This document shows positions 19,462-26,837 of a stretch of 64,000 nt of DNA, piece after piece; position 1 is the stretch's first letter, and every line of letters starts with the position of its first letter. The notes below the pieces were generated by a model that saw only the letters and a program-made list of their open reading frames with translations, was not told the DNA's origin and searched no databases. This DNA comes from Methylosinus sp. C49 (GTDB lineage: Bacteria > Pseudomonadota > Alphaproteobacteria > Rhizobiales > Beijerinckiaceae). The position numbers and the translations under genes are program-made. The stretch spans positions 3,318,501 through 3,382,500 of the forward strand of contig NZ_AP022332.1 of the NCBI RefSeq assembly GCF_009936375.1, read 5' to 3'.

Positions 19462-19899
19462 ATGACGATCGAGGACCAGCTTCGAGAGCGGTTGCGGAAG
19501 GTGGAGGCGCTGCATTTCGGCGCGACGAGCGCGGGAGAGCGCGAGGCGGCCAGCGCGGCGGCCGATCGGCTGAGGGCGAAGCTCGATGAGGCGGCGCGCA
19601 GCGATCCTCCCGTCGAGATGAAGTTCAGCCTCCCGGACGAATGGTCGGTGCGCTTGTTTGTCGCTCTATGCCGACGCTACGGCGTGCGCCCATTCCGCTA
19701 TTCGCGGCAACGCCGCACGACGATCATGGTGAGGGTGCCGCGGCGCTTTTTCGACGCCGTCGTGTGGCGGCAATTTTCCGATCTGCACACGGACCTTTGG
19801 ATCTATTTCGAGCAGACGACGGAGCGGCTGATCAAAGAGTCGATCTGCTCCGATACGAGGGACGCGGAGACGGCGAGCGAGCCGAGCCTGTTGCGTTGA
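19462..19899 (+). CDS. IS66 passenger protein, DUF2786-like N-terminus
   Basis: 145 residues, convergent with tnpC (stops seven bases apart) and inside the IS boundaries. The N-terminal 45 residues, LRERLRKVEALHF...AAADRLRAKL, resemble the short helical DUF2786 repeat; the remainder is basic with a FRYSRQRRTTIMVRV segment. A GAGGAG sequence precedes the ATG. Function unknown; its position suggests a passenger or accessory gene moved with the transposon. Confidence 0.65.
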   Translation: MTIEDQLRERLRKVEALHFGATSAGEREAASAAADRLRAKLDEAARSDPPVEMKFSLPDEWSVRLFVALCRRYGVRPFRYSRQRRTTIMVRVPRRFFDAVVWRQFSDLHTDLWIYFEQTTERLIKESICSDTRDAETASEPSLLR

Positions 19900-19906
19900 T
19901 GGCGGA

Positions 19907-21469
19907 TCATGCCGCCGCTTCGGCCTGGTCACGCGCAGCTTTCCAGTTCCACACGAGAAGCTCGGCGAGCCGATTGTTGGTGGTCGCGCCGGAGACCATG
20001 CGCTCCAGCACATCCGCGAGCCATGTCTCTGGATCGACGCCATTGAGCCGCGCCGTCTGAATCAGCGTCGATAGGATCGCCCATGTTTCGGCGCCGCCAT
20101 TGTCGCCGGCGAAAAGCGAGTTGCGCTTGCCGATCGCGATCGATCGAATGGGGCGCTCCACGATATTGGTGTCCGGCTCGATGCGGCCATCGTCATGAAA
20201 GCGCGTCAATCCGCTCCAATGCGCGAGCGTATAGTTTATCGCCTTGATCAGCGGCGAGATTTGCGACAGCCCGTCGCGCACGGCGATCAAGCGGGCGTGG
20301 AGCGCCTCCATGATCGGCTTTGTCTCGGCCTGCCGAACCGCGCGCCGCTCGTCGGCGCTTTTGCCGCGAATGCGCTTCTCGATCGCATAGACCAGCGCGA
20401 TCGTCTTGATGACCTCTTTGGCGAATGGCGAGTTCGTTGTCTTGAACACCGCGACGAACTTGCGGCGCGCATGCGCGAGGCAGAAGGCGAGTGTGACGCG
20501 GCTTTCGGCGCCCTCGTCCTTGACCAGCGCCTTGTAGGCGGCGTAGCCGTCGACCTGCAAGATTCCGGTAAAGCCGGAAAGTTGCGACGCGATCTCCTTC
20601 TTGCTGCGGCCGTCCGCGAACACATAGGCGACGGCCGGCGGAGCCGGTCCCGCCCAGGGCCCGTCATCGGTCGCATGCGCCCAGAACTGTCGGAGCTTCA
20701 CATGTCCGGACGCGAGCACAGGCATCGGCGTCTCGTCGCAGAAGAGCCGCGGATAGCGATGCATCACCTCCAATTGCAGATCGTAGAGCCCCTTCAGCAT
20801 CCAGGCCGTCTGCTTCATCCAGCGCGCCAGCGTCTGCCGATCGAGGACGACGCCCAGGCCGGCGAGGATGGCGGTCTGACGATAGAGGGTCGAGAGCCAG
20901 CCATATTTGGCGACAGCGATATGAGCGACGAGCGTCGTCGAGACCATGCCGCCTTCGATCAACTGCGCCGGCGCCGGCGCCTGCACGACCGCGCTTTCGC
21001 AAGCCCGGCATGCATATTTGGGACGGATCGTGCGCAAGACGCGCAGCACGGCCGGCACACGGTCGAGCACTTCGCTCACATCCTCGCCGATGCGATGCAT
21101 CCGTCCTTTGCAGCAGGGACACCGCGTTGTCGTCGGTTCTATGACGCGCTCGCAGCGGGGAAGGTGCTCGGGCAGCTTCCCGATATTGCGCCCGGCCTTT
21201 TTGCACGGCTTCTTCGCGGCTTCCTCGGACGCCGGAATGTCGTCGTTCGTCGCCGCCGTCTTCCGCGTCTCTTCGTCTCGATTATCCGAAAGGTCGAGCG
21301 CGAGCTGTTCGGCGCCCAGCCTGGACAAGCGCTCGGAGCGCGCGCCGAAAATCAGGGCTTTCAGCGTCACGATCGTCGTCTTCAGCGTCTCGTTTTCCGC
21401 TTCGAGCGCGAGCGCCAGCTCCGTCAGCAGAGCCGGGTCCGATGGAAGGGGCGTGGAGCGAAGCGCCAT
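19907..21469 (-). CDS. tnpC: IS66 transposase TnpC (DDE)
   Basis: 520 residues from MALRSTPLPSDPALL. It has the N-terminal leucine-rich helix (ALALEAENETLKTTIVTLKALIFG), an IS66 zinc-binding region (RCPCCKGRMH) and a DDE core (FCDETPMPVL, VDGYAAYKALV, then the C-terminal Glu region RIEPDTNIVERPIRSIAIGK). It ends with the usual IS66 C-terminal segment. Intact. Confidence 0.95.
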   Translation of the reverse strand: MALRSTPLPSDPALLTELALALEAENETLKTTIVTLKALIFGARSERLSRLGAEQLALDLSDNRDEETRKTAATNDDIPASEEAAKKPCKKAGRNIGKLPEHLPRCERVIEPTTTRCPCCKGRMHRIGEDVSEVLDRVPAVLRVLRTIRPKYACRACESAVVQAPAPAQLIEGGMVSTTLVAHIAVAKYGWLSTLYRQTAILAGLGVVLDRQTLARWMKQTAWMLKGLYDLQLEVMHRYPRLFCDETPMPVLASGHVKLRQFWAHATDDGPWAGPAPPAVAYVFADGRSKKEIASQLSGFTGILQVDGYAAYKALVKDEGAESRVTLAFCLAHARRKFVAVFKTTNSPFAKEVIKTIALVYAIEKRIRGKSADERRAVRQAETKPIMEALHARLIAVRDGLSQISPLIKAINYTLAHWSGLTRFHDDGRIEPDTNIVERPIRSIAIGKRNSLFAGDNGGAETWAILSTLIQTARLNGVDPETWLADVLERMVSGATTNNRLAELLVWNWKAARDQAEAAA

Positions 21470-21519
21470 GACATGAATGTACCACCGCGCTCGCTGACGC
21501 TCCAGCGAATACAGCAATA

Positions 21520-21876
21520 TCACGCAGTCTTGTTCGGCCTCTTCACCGCCTTCGGCGTCATGCGCGACCATTCGGAGAAGCCGTCGAACAACATCGCGAA
21601 CTGCGTCGGCGTCAGAGACACCACACCGTCTTGTGCTGGCGGCCAGGCGAAGCCGCTATCCTCCAGCCATTTCGTCGCCAGAACTGTTCCCGAGCCGTCG
21701 AATAGCAAAAACTTCAAGCGGTCCTTGCGCTTGGCGCGGAACACATACACGTCACCACTGTAAGGATTGCATCTTAAATCCTCCGCCACCAGTGCGACGA
21801 GTCCATGCACACCTTTGCGGAAATCGACCGGCCGCGTCGATACGAACACACGTCGCTGCGCGCCGACGGAGATCAT
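21520..21876 (-). CDS. tnpB: IS66 accessory protein TnpB
   Basis: 118 residues. IS66 Orf2 signature: VFVSTRPVDFRKGVHGLVAL, then PYSGDVYVFRAKRKDRLKFL. The ATG overlaps the tnpA stop as ATGA, implying translational coupling; a longer reading upstream is antisense-like and was discarded. Confidence 0.95.
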   Translation of the reverse strand: MISVGAQRRVFVSTRPVDFRKGVHGLVALVAEDLRCNPYSGDVYVFRAKRKDRLKFLLFDGSGTVLATKWLEDSGFAWPPAQDGVVSLTPTQFAMLFDGFSEWSRMTPKAVKRPNKTA

Positions 21877-22313
21877 CGCGAACGACGCAGCGCCGAAATC
21901 ACTGCGTTGACCGTCGCGCTGTCCGCGCCCATCGGCACACGGACCGTCGCATCGGCCATCGAGACCTCGATCGTACATGACACGACAGAGACCGCATCTC
22001 GCTCCTCGACGATTGCGGCCGCATTCTGCGGGCGCTCCTCGACACATCTCACGCGCACCGCAGCGAACAGCGATTCATGCTCGGACGTGCTTCGCGCCTC
22101 CCAGGCCTGCCGACGCCAGACGGTCAGCAGTCCACGGCTTACGCCATTGCGCCGAGCGACGTCCGAAATGTTGGCGTTCGGCTCCGCGCTTTCCGCGACG
22201 ATCCTGGCTTTTTCCTCGGACGTCCAACTGCGCCGGCGCCGGCCGCCGGTGATCAGCTCCACCCGTTGATAAGTCCTGCCTTCATGCATGGCATCAAGCA
22301 TGGAATGATCCAT
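21873..22313 (-). CDS. tnpA: IS66 accessory protein TnpA (helix-turn-helix)
   Basis: 146 residues, first gene of the IS66 operon. It contains a transposase-8-like HTH: RRRRSWTSEEKARIVAES followed by ISDVARRNGVSRGLLTVWRRQ. The C-terminal half is Ala/Val-rich. It starts 86 bases inside the right IS end, which would contain the promoter. Confidence 0.92.
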   Translation of the reverse strand: MDHSMLDAMHEGRTYQRVELITGGRRRRSWTSEEKARIVAESAEPNANISDVARRNGVSRGLLTVWRRQAWEARSTSEHESLFAAVRVRCVEERPQNAAAIVEERDAVSVVSCTIEVSMADATVRVPMGADSATVNAVISALRRSR

Positions 22314-22399
22314 CGCCCAACCCTCCTCATGACCAAATCACTTGAAGAGGATCGCGCGGCGCTCAAACTTTTTCGAGGTGGGACGCTCGCACCGCTTAC

Positions 22400-22407
22400 C
22401 TTCGAAG
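22400..22407. repeat. IS66 target-site duplication, right copy
   Basis: CTTCGAAG immediately outside the right IS66 end, matching 19350-19357 exactly. Confidence 0.95.
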
Positions 22408-23414
22408 GTCTTCCTGTAGTCCGGCTTTCGCTGAAGGAGCTTGTAGAGAAGCGCACGATACCCGGCGTCGCGGGTGAAGCACGGGTCGACGGCGTAGTAG
22501 TCCGATCCAAGCTGGATTAGGGGCTTCTTCCGGGCCGGCAGTGTTCGGTAGGGTGTCCCCGCAAAATCGCCCGCCGTGAAGAACTCCATTTCTTCTCCGC
22601 GCCGATAGGCCAAGTCCGCCAGCAGCGTCGGCGGCAGCTTCGTGTGACGGCTCACATTGGCGATGCCGCCCCGAAACATGTCATCCATCGCCCGTCCGAC
22701 AGCTTTCGATTGTTCCGCATTGGCGGCGACCCACGCCTCCAAGACATCTTTCAGAGGCCTATTTTGTGCCGCAGCGAAGGCCTGTGCCGCATCAAACAGG
22801 TTCATCATCTCCAAGATTGCGTCGGCATGCCCAGAGCGGGTGGCGTCGGCCATAGCCTGAAAGCCTTCCGCGATATCTGCGGCGCCGACACCGTACACTT
22901 CTTTCAGGACATCATCGTGAGGCGCCAGGACGTACCGGTAGAATTCTCCTTCCAAAACTTGGTAGCGGTTTCCACGCATCATGACCCAGGTGAATTTCGC
23001 ATGGACTTCAATGTCGGCTGTGTCGGGACCGAAGACGCCGTCCTTGGTGTCGGCGGCGGTAGCCATGGCGAACAACATGGCCTGCGTTCGCAGCTTGCGG
23101 CTGAGCTCAAACAGCTCGGCGCACTGAGCTTCATCGAATTTCACATCCGCGGGAGCCGCATCTGATGCGAGAACTGCGTGCACGTATTCCAGCAAGAATT
23201 GGTTCTCGTTGATCAGGTCATCAGAGCCGTCGTCTTTGCCCTGCTCCTCGGTGGCGTTTTGGTCCGCCATCGCTTTCATTAAGCGTTGGGCGTAGATGTA
23301 ACCGAGCAATTCATGCGCGGGCATGGCGACAATCAGCGTGCGCATGCGGGCCGCAGTGGCTTCCATGTCTTTCAGCAGGGAGGCAGCGGCCTCTATTCGC
23401 GTTGGCTTGTTCAT
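22400..23414 (-). pseudogene. N-terminal part of an IS66-interrupted nuclease-like/SEC-C gene
   Basis: Encodes the first 338 residues of the split protein, followed by about 20 IS-derived residues before a stop at 22338. It starts MNKPTRIEAAASLLKDMEATAARM. It is mostly helical, with an acidic linker (EEQGKDDGSDDL) near 55-68 and a conserved-looking C-terminal part PLIQLGSDYYAVDPCFTRDAGYRAL just before the breakpoint. No domain recognised by eye. Joining 22400-23414 to 18031-19349 gives 2334 bases, exactly 778 codons. Confidence 0.85.
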
Positions 23415-23783
23415 AATCGCGAATGCCCTTTCAATTTTATGATTATAGCACTACAAAATTTAGCCTGAATGAGCTGCAGCGAAGTGGCGCTTATTTCAGC
23501 AGAGGTTGCTCCGAACCGACTGTCGGCTTCCGTGCCACTCCGGACGTTTAACCGTATCCATGTCAATGTCCCCTCCTGGCGCGAGTTCCCCCTTCCCGAC
23601 AGCGAAGGAGGAACTGTGACCCGAAGGGGACGCGCGTAGAATTCTGGGCATTCCGTGTTGTGAGAATCTTTGCATGATACAACCCGTTGGAAATCGAGGC
23701 TCGTGGTGGCCCCTCTAAAGTCTTGAGTTTTCGCCGCTGAATAGCCCTGTGCGGCTGTGCTGTCCTGTGGCAGACTTACCCCC
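23415..23783. other. Gap without recognisable gene
   Basis: About 370 bases between the divergent starts of the split SEC-C gene and the small hypothetical gene at 23784. Base composition is lower in GC than the flanks, and promoters for both genes should lie here, but I see no clear consensus, RNA gene or repeat. Confidence 0.5.
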
Positions 23784-24191
23784 ATGACGCTCGACGACAT
23801 CGCGGCTTTGCTACCGAACGGATTTCACGACTCTGCGTTGAAGGTCGTCACGATCGACTATGTGAACCGGGAGGCGAAGCTATCGCTTGAAATCTGGATG
23901 GCCGATTGTGATGCGGTCTCTGGTGCCAATCGTGAAGCATATAGGCACGCGGAGTTGTCTCTGTCGGGCTTGGTTTTTTGGGTCTGCGAGCCGCCATCCG
24001 CTGGCTACCGGTACGACGCTAAAGGCAAAGTCAGGATCGACATTGGGTCAGTTGAGACGCTTATCACGCCACCATCTCCGGCATTACCTTCCACGCCTAT
24101 GGGCTGCTTTGTAAATTGGATATACATCGGAGCCTGGAATGCGTTTATCTACGTCGCGGCTCACGATGCCAAATTGACATGGCTCGCCTGA
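23784..24191 (+). CDS. Hypothetical protein
   Basis: 135 residues from MTLDDIAALLPNGFHDSAL. The N-terminal GFHDSALKVVTIDYVNREAKL followed by LSLEIWMAD resembles small immunity-like or single-domain proteins with an FHDS motif, but I cannot assign a family with confidence. It lies just upstream of the helicase gene on the same strand. Confidence 0.6.
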   Translation: MTLDDIAALLPNGFHDSALKVVTIDYVNREAKLSLEIWMADCDAVSGANREAYRHAELSLSGLVFWVCEPPSAGYRYDAKGKVRIDIGSVETLITPPSPALPSTPMGCFVNWIYIGAWNAFIYVAAHDAKLTWLA

Positions 24192-24317
24192 TCACATCGC
24201 TCTGCCGCCGGTTGGGCGAACGACCGCTTATGGCGCCTCACGGACATTCGACCCGCGCCACCAGCTTCTCTTTCCCCTCCTCCGAGCACGGCCGCCATTG
24301 CGAACAAAACAAGAATT

Positions 24318-24362
24318 ATGGTTCAATCAGCGGGTCCGCTCACCCTGCCGATTCGCCCATGA
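24318..24362 (+). CDS. Possible 14-residue leader peptide coupled to the helicase
   Basis: ATG GTT CAA... TGA encodes MVQSAGPLTLPIRP, and its stop overlaps the helicase ATG as ATGA. The duplicated copy at 56 kb encodes MVQSASPLTLPIRP. Between copies, of four base changes in codons 4-6, two are silent and two fall in one codon (Gly/Ser). This suggests translated sequence, but it is too short to be sure. Confidence 0.35.
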   Translation: MVQSAGPLTLPIRP

Positions 24363-26422
24363 CCGCCGTCGCCTATCTCGAAAAGCTCAACGCCGAACAG
24401 CGCCGCGCCGTCGAGCACGGCCTTGCTGACGGCTCGTCGGCCTCCGCCGGCGGCCCGCTGCTCATCATCGCGGGAGCCGGCTCCGGCAAGACGAACGCGC
24501 TCGCCCATCGGGTCGCGCATCTCATCGTTCGGGGCGCCGATCCGCAGCGCATGTTGCTGATGACCTTCTCCCGCCGCGCCGCCGCCGAGATGACGCGGCG
24601 GGTCGAGCGCATCTGCGCCGAGGCGCTGGGCGGCAAGGGCGGCGGCGATGTCCTCGCCTGGGCCGGGACGTTTCACGCGATCGGCGCGAGGCTGCTGCGC
24701 GAATACGCCAGCGCCATCGGGCTCGATCCCGCCTTCACCATCCATGATCGCGAAGACTCCGCCGATCTGATGAATCTCATCCGTCACGAGCTCGGCTTCT
24801 CCAAGACCGAGAGCTGCTTCCCGACCAAGGGAACGTGCCTCGCGATCTACTCCCGCGCCGTGAACGCCGAAATCCCGCTGGAGCAGGCGCTGCTCGGCGC
24901 CTTCCCCTGGTGCGCCCGCTGGCATGAAGAGCTACGCCGATTGTTCGCCGCCTATGTCGAGGCGAAGCAGGCGCAGAATGTGCTCGATTACGATGATCTC
25001 CTGCTCTATTGGGCGCAGATGATGCAGGACGACGCCCTCGCCGAGGAGGTCGGCGGCCGCTTCGATCACATTCTCGTCGACGAATATCAGGACACCAATC
25101 GCCTCCAGGCCTCCATCCTGCTCGCCTTGAAGCCCAAGGGCCAGGGGCTCACCGTCGTCGGCGACGACGCGCAATCCATCTACTCCTTCCGCGCCGCCAC
25201 TGTGCGCAACATTCTGGAATTTCCGAAGAGCTTCACGCCGCCGGCGGAAATCGTCACGCTCGACCGCAATTATCGCTCGACCGAGCCGATCCTCGCCGCC
25301 GCCAACGCCGTCATCTCGCTCGCCGCCGAGCGCTACGCCAAGAACCTCTGGACGGAGCGCCGCTCATCGGAGCGGCCGCAGCTCGTCACCGTGCGCGACG
25401 AGAGCGATCAAGCGCGTTTCATCGCCGAGCGCGTGCTCGAGGCGCGCGAAGCCGGCATGACGCTGAAGCAGCAGGCGGCGCTGTTCCGCGCCTCGCATCA
25501 CAGCGCCATGTTGGAGCTGGAGCTCGCGCGCCGCAACATTCCCTTCGTGAAATTCGGCGGGCTGAAGTTCCTCGACAGCGCGCATGTGAAGGATGTTCTC
25601 GCCCTGCTGCGCTTCGCGCAGAACCCGCGCGATCGCGTCGCCGGCTTTCGCATTCTGCAAATCCTGCCCGGCGTCGGCCCCTCCTCTGCGCAGAAGATTC
25701 TCGACTTCCTCATCGAGCTTCCGGACCCGCTCGCCTGCCTCGCCGACGCTCCGACGCCGCCGCGCGCCGGCGAGGAGTGGCGCGGCCTCGTCGCGACGCT
25801 GCAAATGCTGCATGCGAGAGAGGGCTGGCCGGCGGAAATGGAAGCGGCGCGGCGCTGGTATGAGCCGCATCTCGAGCGCCTGCACGAAGACGCGCCGAGC
25901 CGCCTCGCCGATCTCGTCCAGCTCGAGCAGATCGCGGCCTGCTATCCCTCGCGCGAGCGCTTCCTCACCGAGCTGACGCTCGACCCGCCGGACGCGACCA
26001 GCGACGAGGCCGGGCCGCCTCTGCGCGACGAGGATTATCTCATCCTCTCGACGATCCATTCGGCCAAAGGGCAGGAGTGGAAGTCGGTCTTCGTGCTGAA
26101 CTGCGTCGACGGCTGCATCCCCTCCGATCTCGCGACGGGAACGGCGGCGGAGATCGAAGAGGAGCGCCGTCTGCTCTACGTCGCGATGACGCGCGCGAAG
26201 GACAGCCTGCGTCTGGTGACGCCGCAGCGATTTTTCACCCATGGCCAGCCGGCGCAGGGCGACCGGCACGTCTACGCCGCGCGCACGCGATTCATTCCGG
26301 CGGAGATGCTGCGGTTTTTCGATTGCGTGAGCTGGCCGGCCGCAGCGGCTGCGGGCGAGCGTCTCGCCGGGGGTGGGCTGCGGGTCGATGTGGGGGCGAA
26401 GATGCGGGGGATGTGGGGGTGA
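24359..26422 (+). CDS. UvrD/Rep-type superfamily 1A DNA helicase
   Basis: 687 residues. ATP-dependent 3'-5' helicase motifs in order: Q-motif region LNAEQRRAVEH, Walker A AGAGSGKT (38-45), motif Ia TFSRRAAAEM, motif II LVDEYQDTN, motif III GDDAQSIYSFR, motif IV RNYRST, motif V STIHSAKGQEWKSVFV and motif VI VAMTRAKDSLRLV. The start at 24359 overlaps the stop of a 14-codon reading frame (24318-24362), conserved in the duplicated copy at 56 kb. It resembles helicases carried in defence islands, but is complete enough for general repair. Confidence 0.92.
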   Translation: MTAVAYLEKLNAEQRRAVEHGLADGSSASAGGPLLIIAGAGSGKTNALAHRVAHLIVRGADPQRMLLMTFSRRAAAEMTRRVERICAEALGGKGGGDVLAWAGTFHAIGARLLREYASAIGLDPAFTIHDREDSADLMNLIRHELGFSKTESCFPTKGTCLAIYSRAVNAEIPLEQALLGAFPWCARWHEELRRLFAAYVEAKQAQNVLDYDDLLLYWAQMMQDDALAEEVGGRFDHILVDEYQDTNRLQASILLALKPKGQGLTVVGDDAQSIYSFRAATVRNILEFPKSFTPPAEIVTLDRNYRSTEPILAAANAVISLAAERYAKNLWTERRSSERPQLVTVRDESDQARFIAERVLEAREAGMTLKQQAALFRASHHSAMLELELARRNIPFVKFGGLKFLDSAHVKDVLALLRFAQNPRDRVAGFRILQILPGVGPSSAQKILDFLIELPDPLACLADAPTPPRAGEEWRGLVATLQMLHAREGWPAEMEAARRWYEPHLERLHEDAPSRLADLVQLEQIAACYPSRERFLTELTLDPPDATSDEAGPPLRDEDYLILSTIHSAKGQEWKSVFVLNCVDGCIPSDLATGTAAEIEEERRLLYVAMTRAKDSLRLVTPQRFFTHGQPAQGDRHVYAARTRFIPAEMLRFFDCVSWPAAAAAGERLAGGGLRVDVGAKMRGMWG

Positions 26423-26509
26423 ACGATGAAGGCGACGACGCTGTGGGTGAAGCACGTCAGGGAATGACGTGCCCGAACGGATTCCGTCCGCGCCTCTGAA
26501 ATTGCCGCA

Positions 26510-26581
26510 CGCGACCCCTGAGCGAACAGTCGTCAAGCTCATGGCCTGGTGGTTGCAGGTTCAAATCCCGCCCCGCATCCA
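26510..26581 (+). pseudogene. Degenerate tRNA-fMet-like sequence
   Basis: The segment from AGTCGTCAAGCTCATGG through GGTTGCAGGTTCAAATCC to GCATCCA follows an alphaproteobacterial initiator tRNA: D-arm tail, CAT anticodon in GCTCATGG, T-loop TTCAAAT and an acceptor 3' strand CCCCGCA. The 5' acceptor strand CGCGACC no longer pairs beyond four positions, and the T-stem and anticodon stem carry mismatches. It is non-functional as drawn. It lies in the 415-base gap (26423-26837) between the helicase and TIR genes, where I see nothing else. Confidence 0.55.
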
Positions 26582-26837
26582 GAGCGTGTCCTTTAATTCA
26601 ATGACTTACGTCGTTGGTCGGCAGGCTCGTCATTTCTCTTGACTTAGTTTCGACGCGCCGACGCGGATTCCTCTTTTTTACCAATCAGATGCGATGAACC
26701 TTGCTGGTCGGGTTCTATAGTGTTACAGCCCATTCCATGGCACATGCCCGGTACGAAAATGTCGCTTGTCTTGGCATCGTGGACTGATCTCAGAGCTTGT
26801 GCGCGATATAGTAGAAATTTCCGCTGAGGCATACAGA

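Larger units (their letters stand above)
19358..22399 (-). mobile_element. Complete IS66-family insertion sequence (3042 bp)
   Basis: Both ends begin GTAAGCGGTGCG and remain similar for about 26 bases as inverted repeats. It is bracketed by the 8-bp duplication CTTCGAAG. It carries tnpA, tnpB and tnpC on the minus strand with the usual ATGA overlap of A and B, plus a fourth gene on the plus strand between tnpC and the left end. All frames are intact and the target duplication is perfect, so the insertion is recent and the element may be active. Confidence 0.96.
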
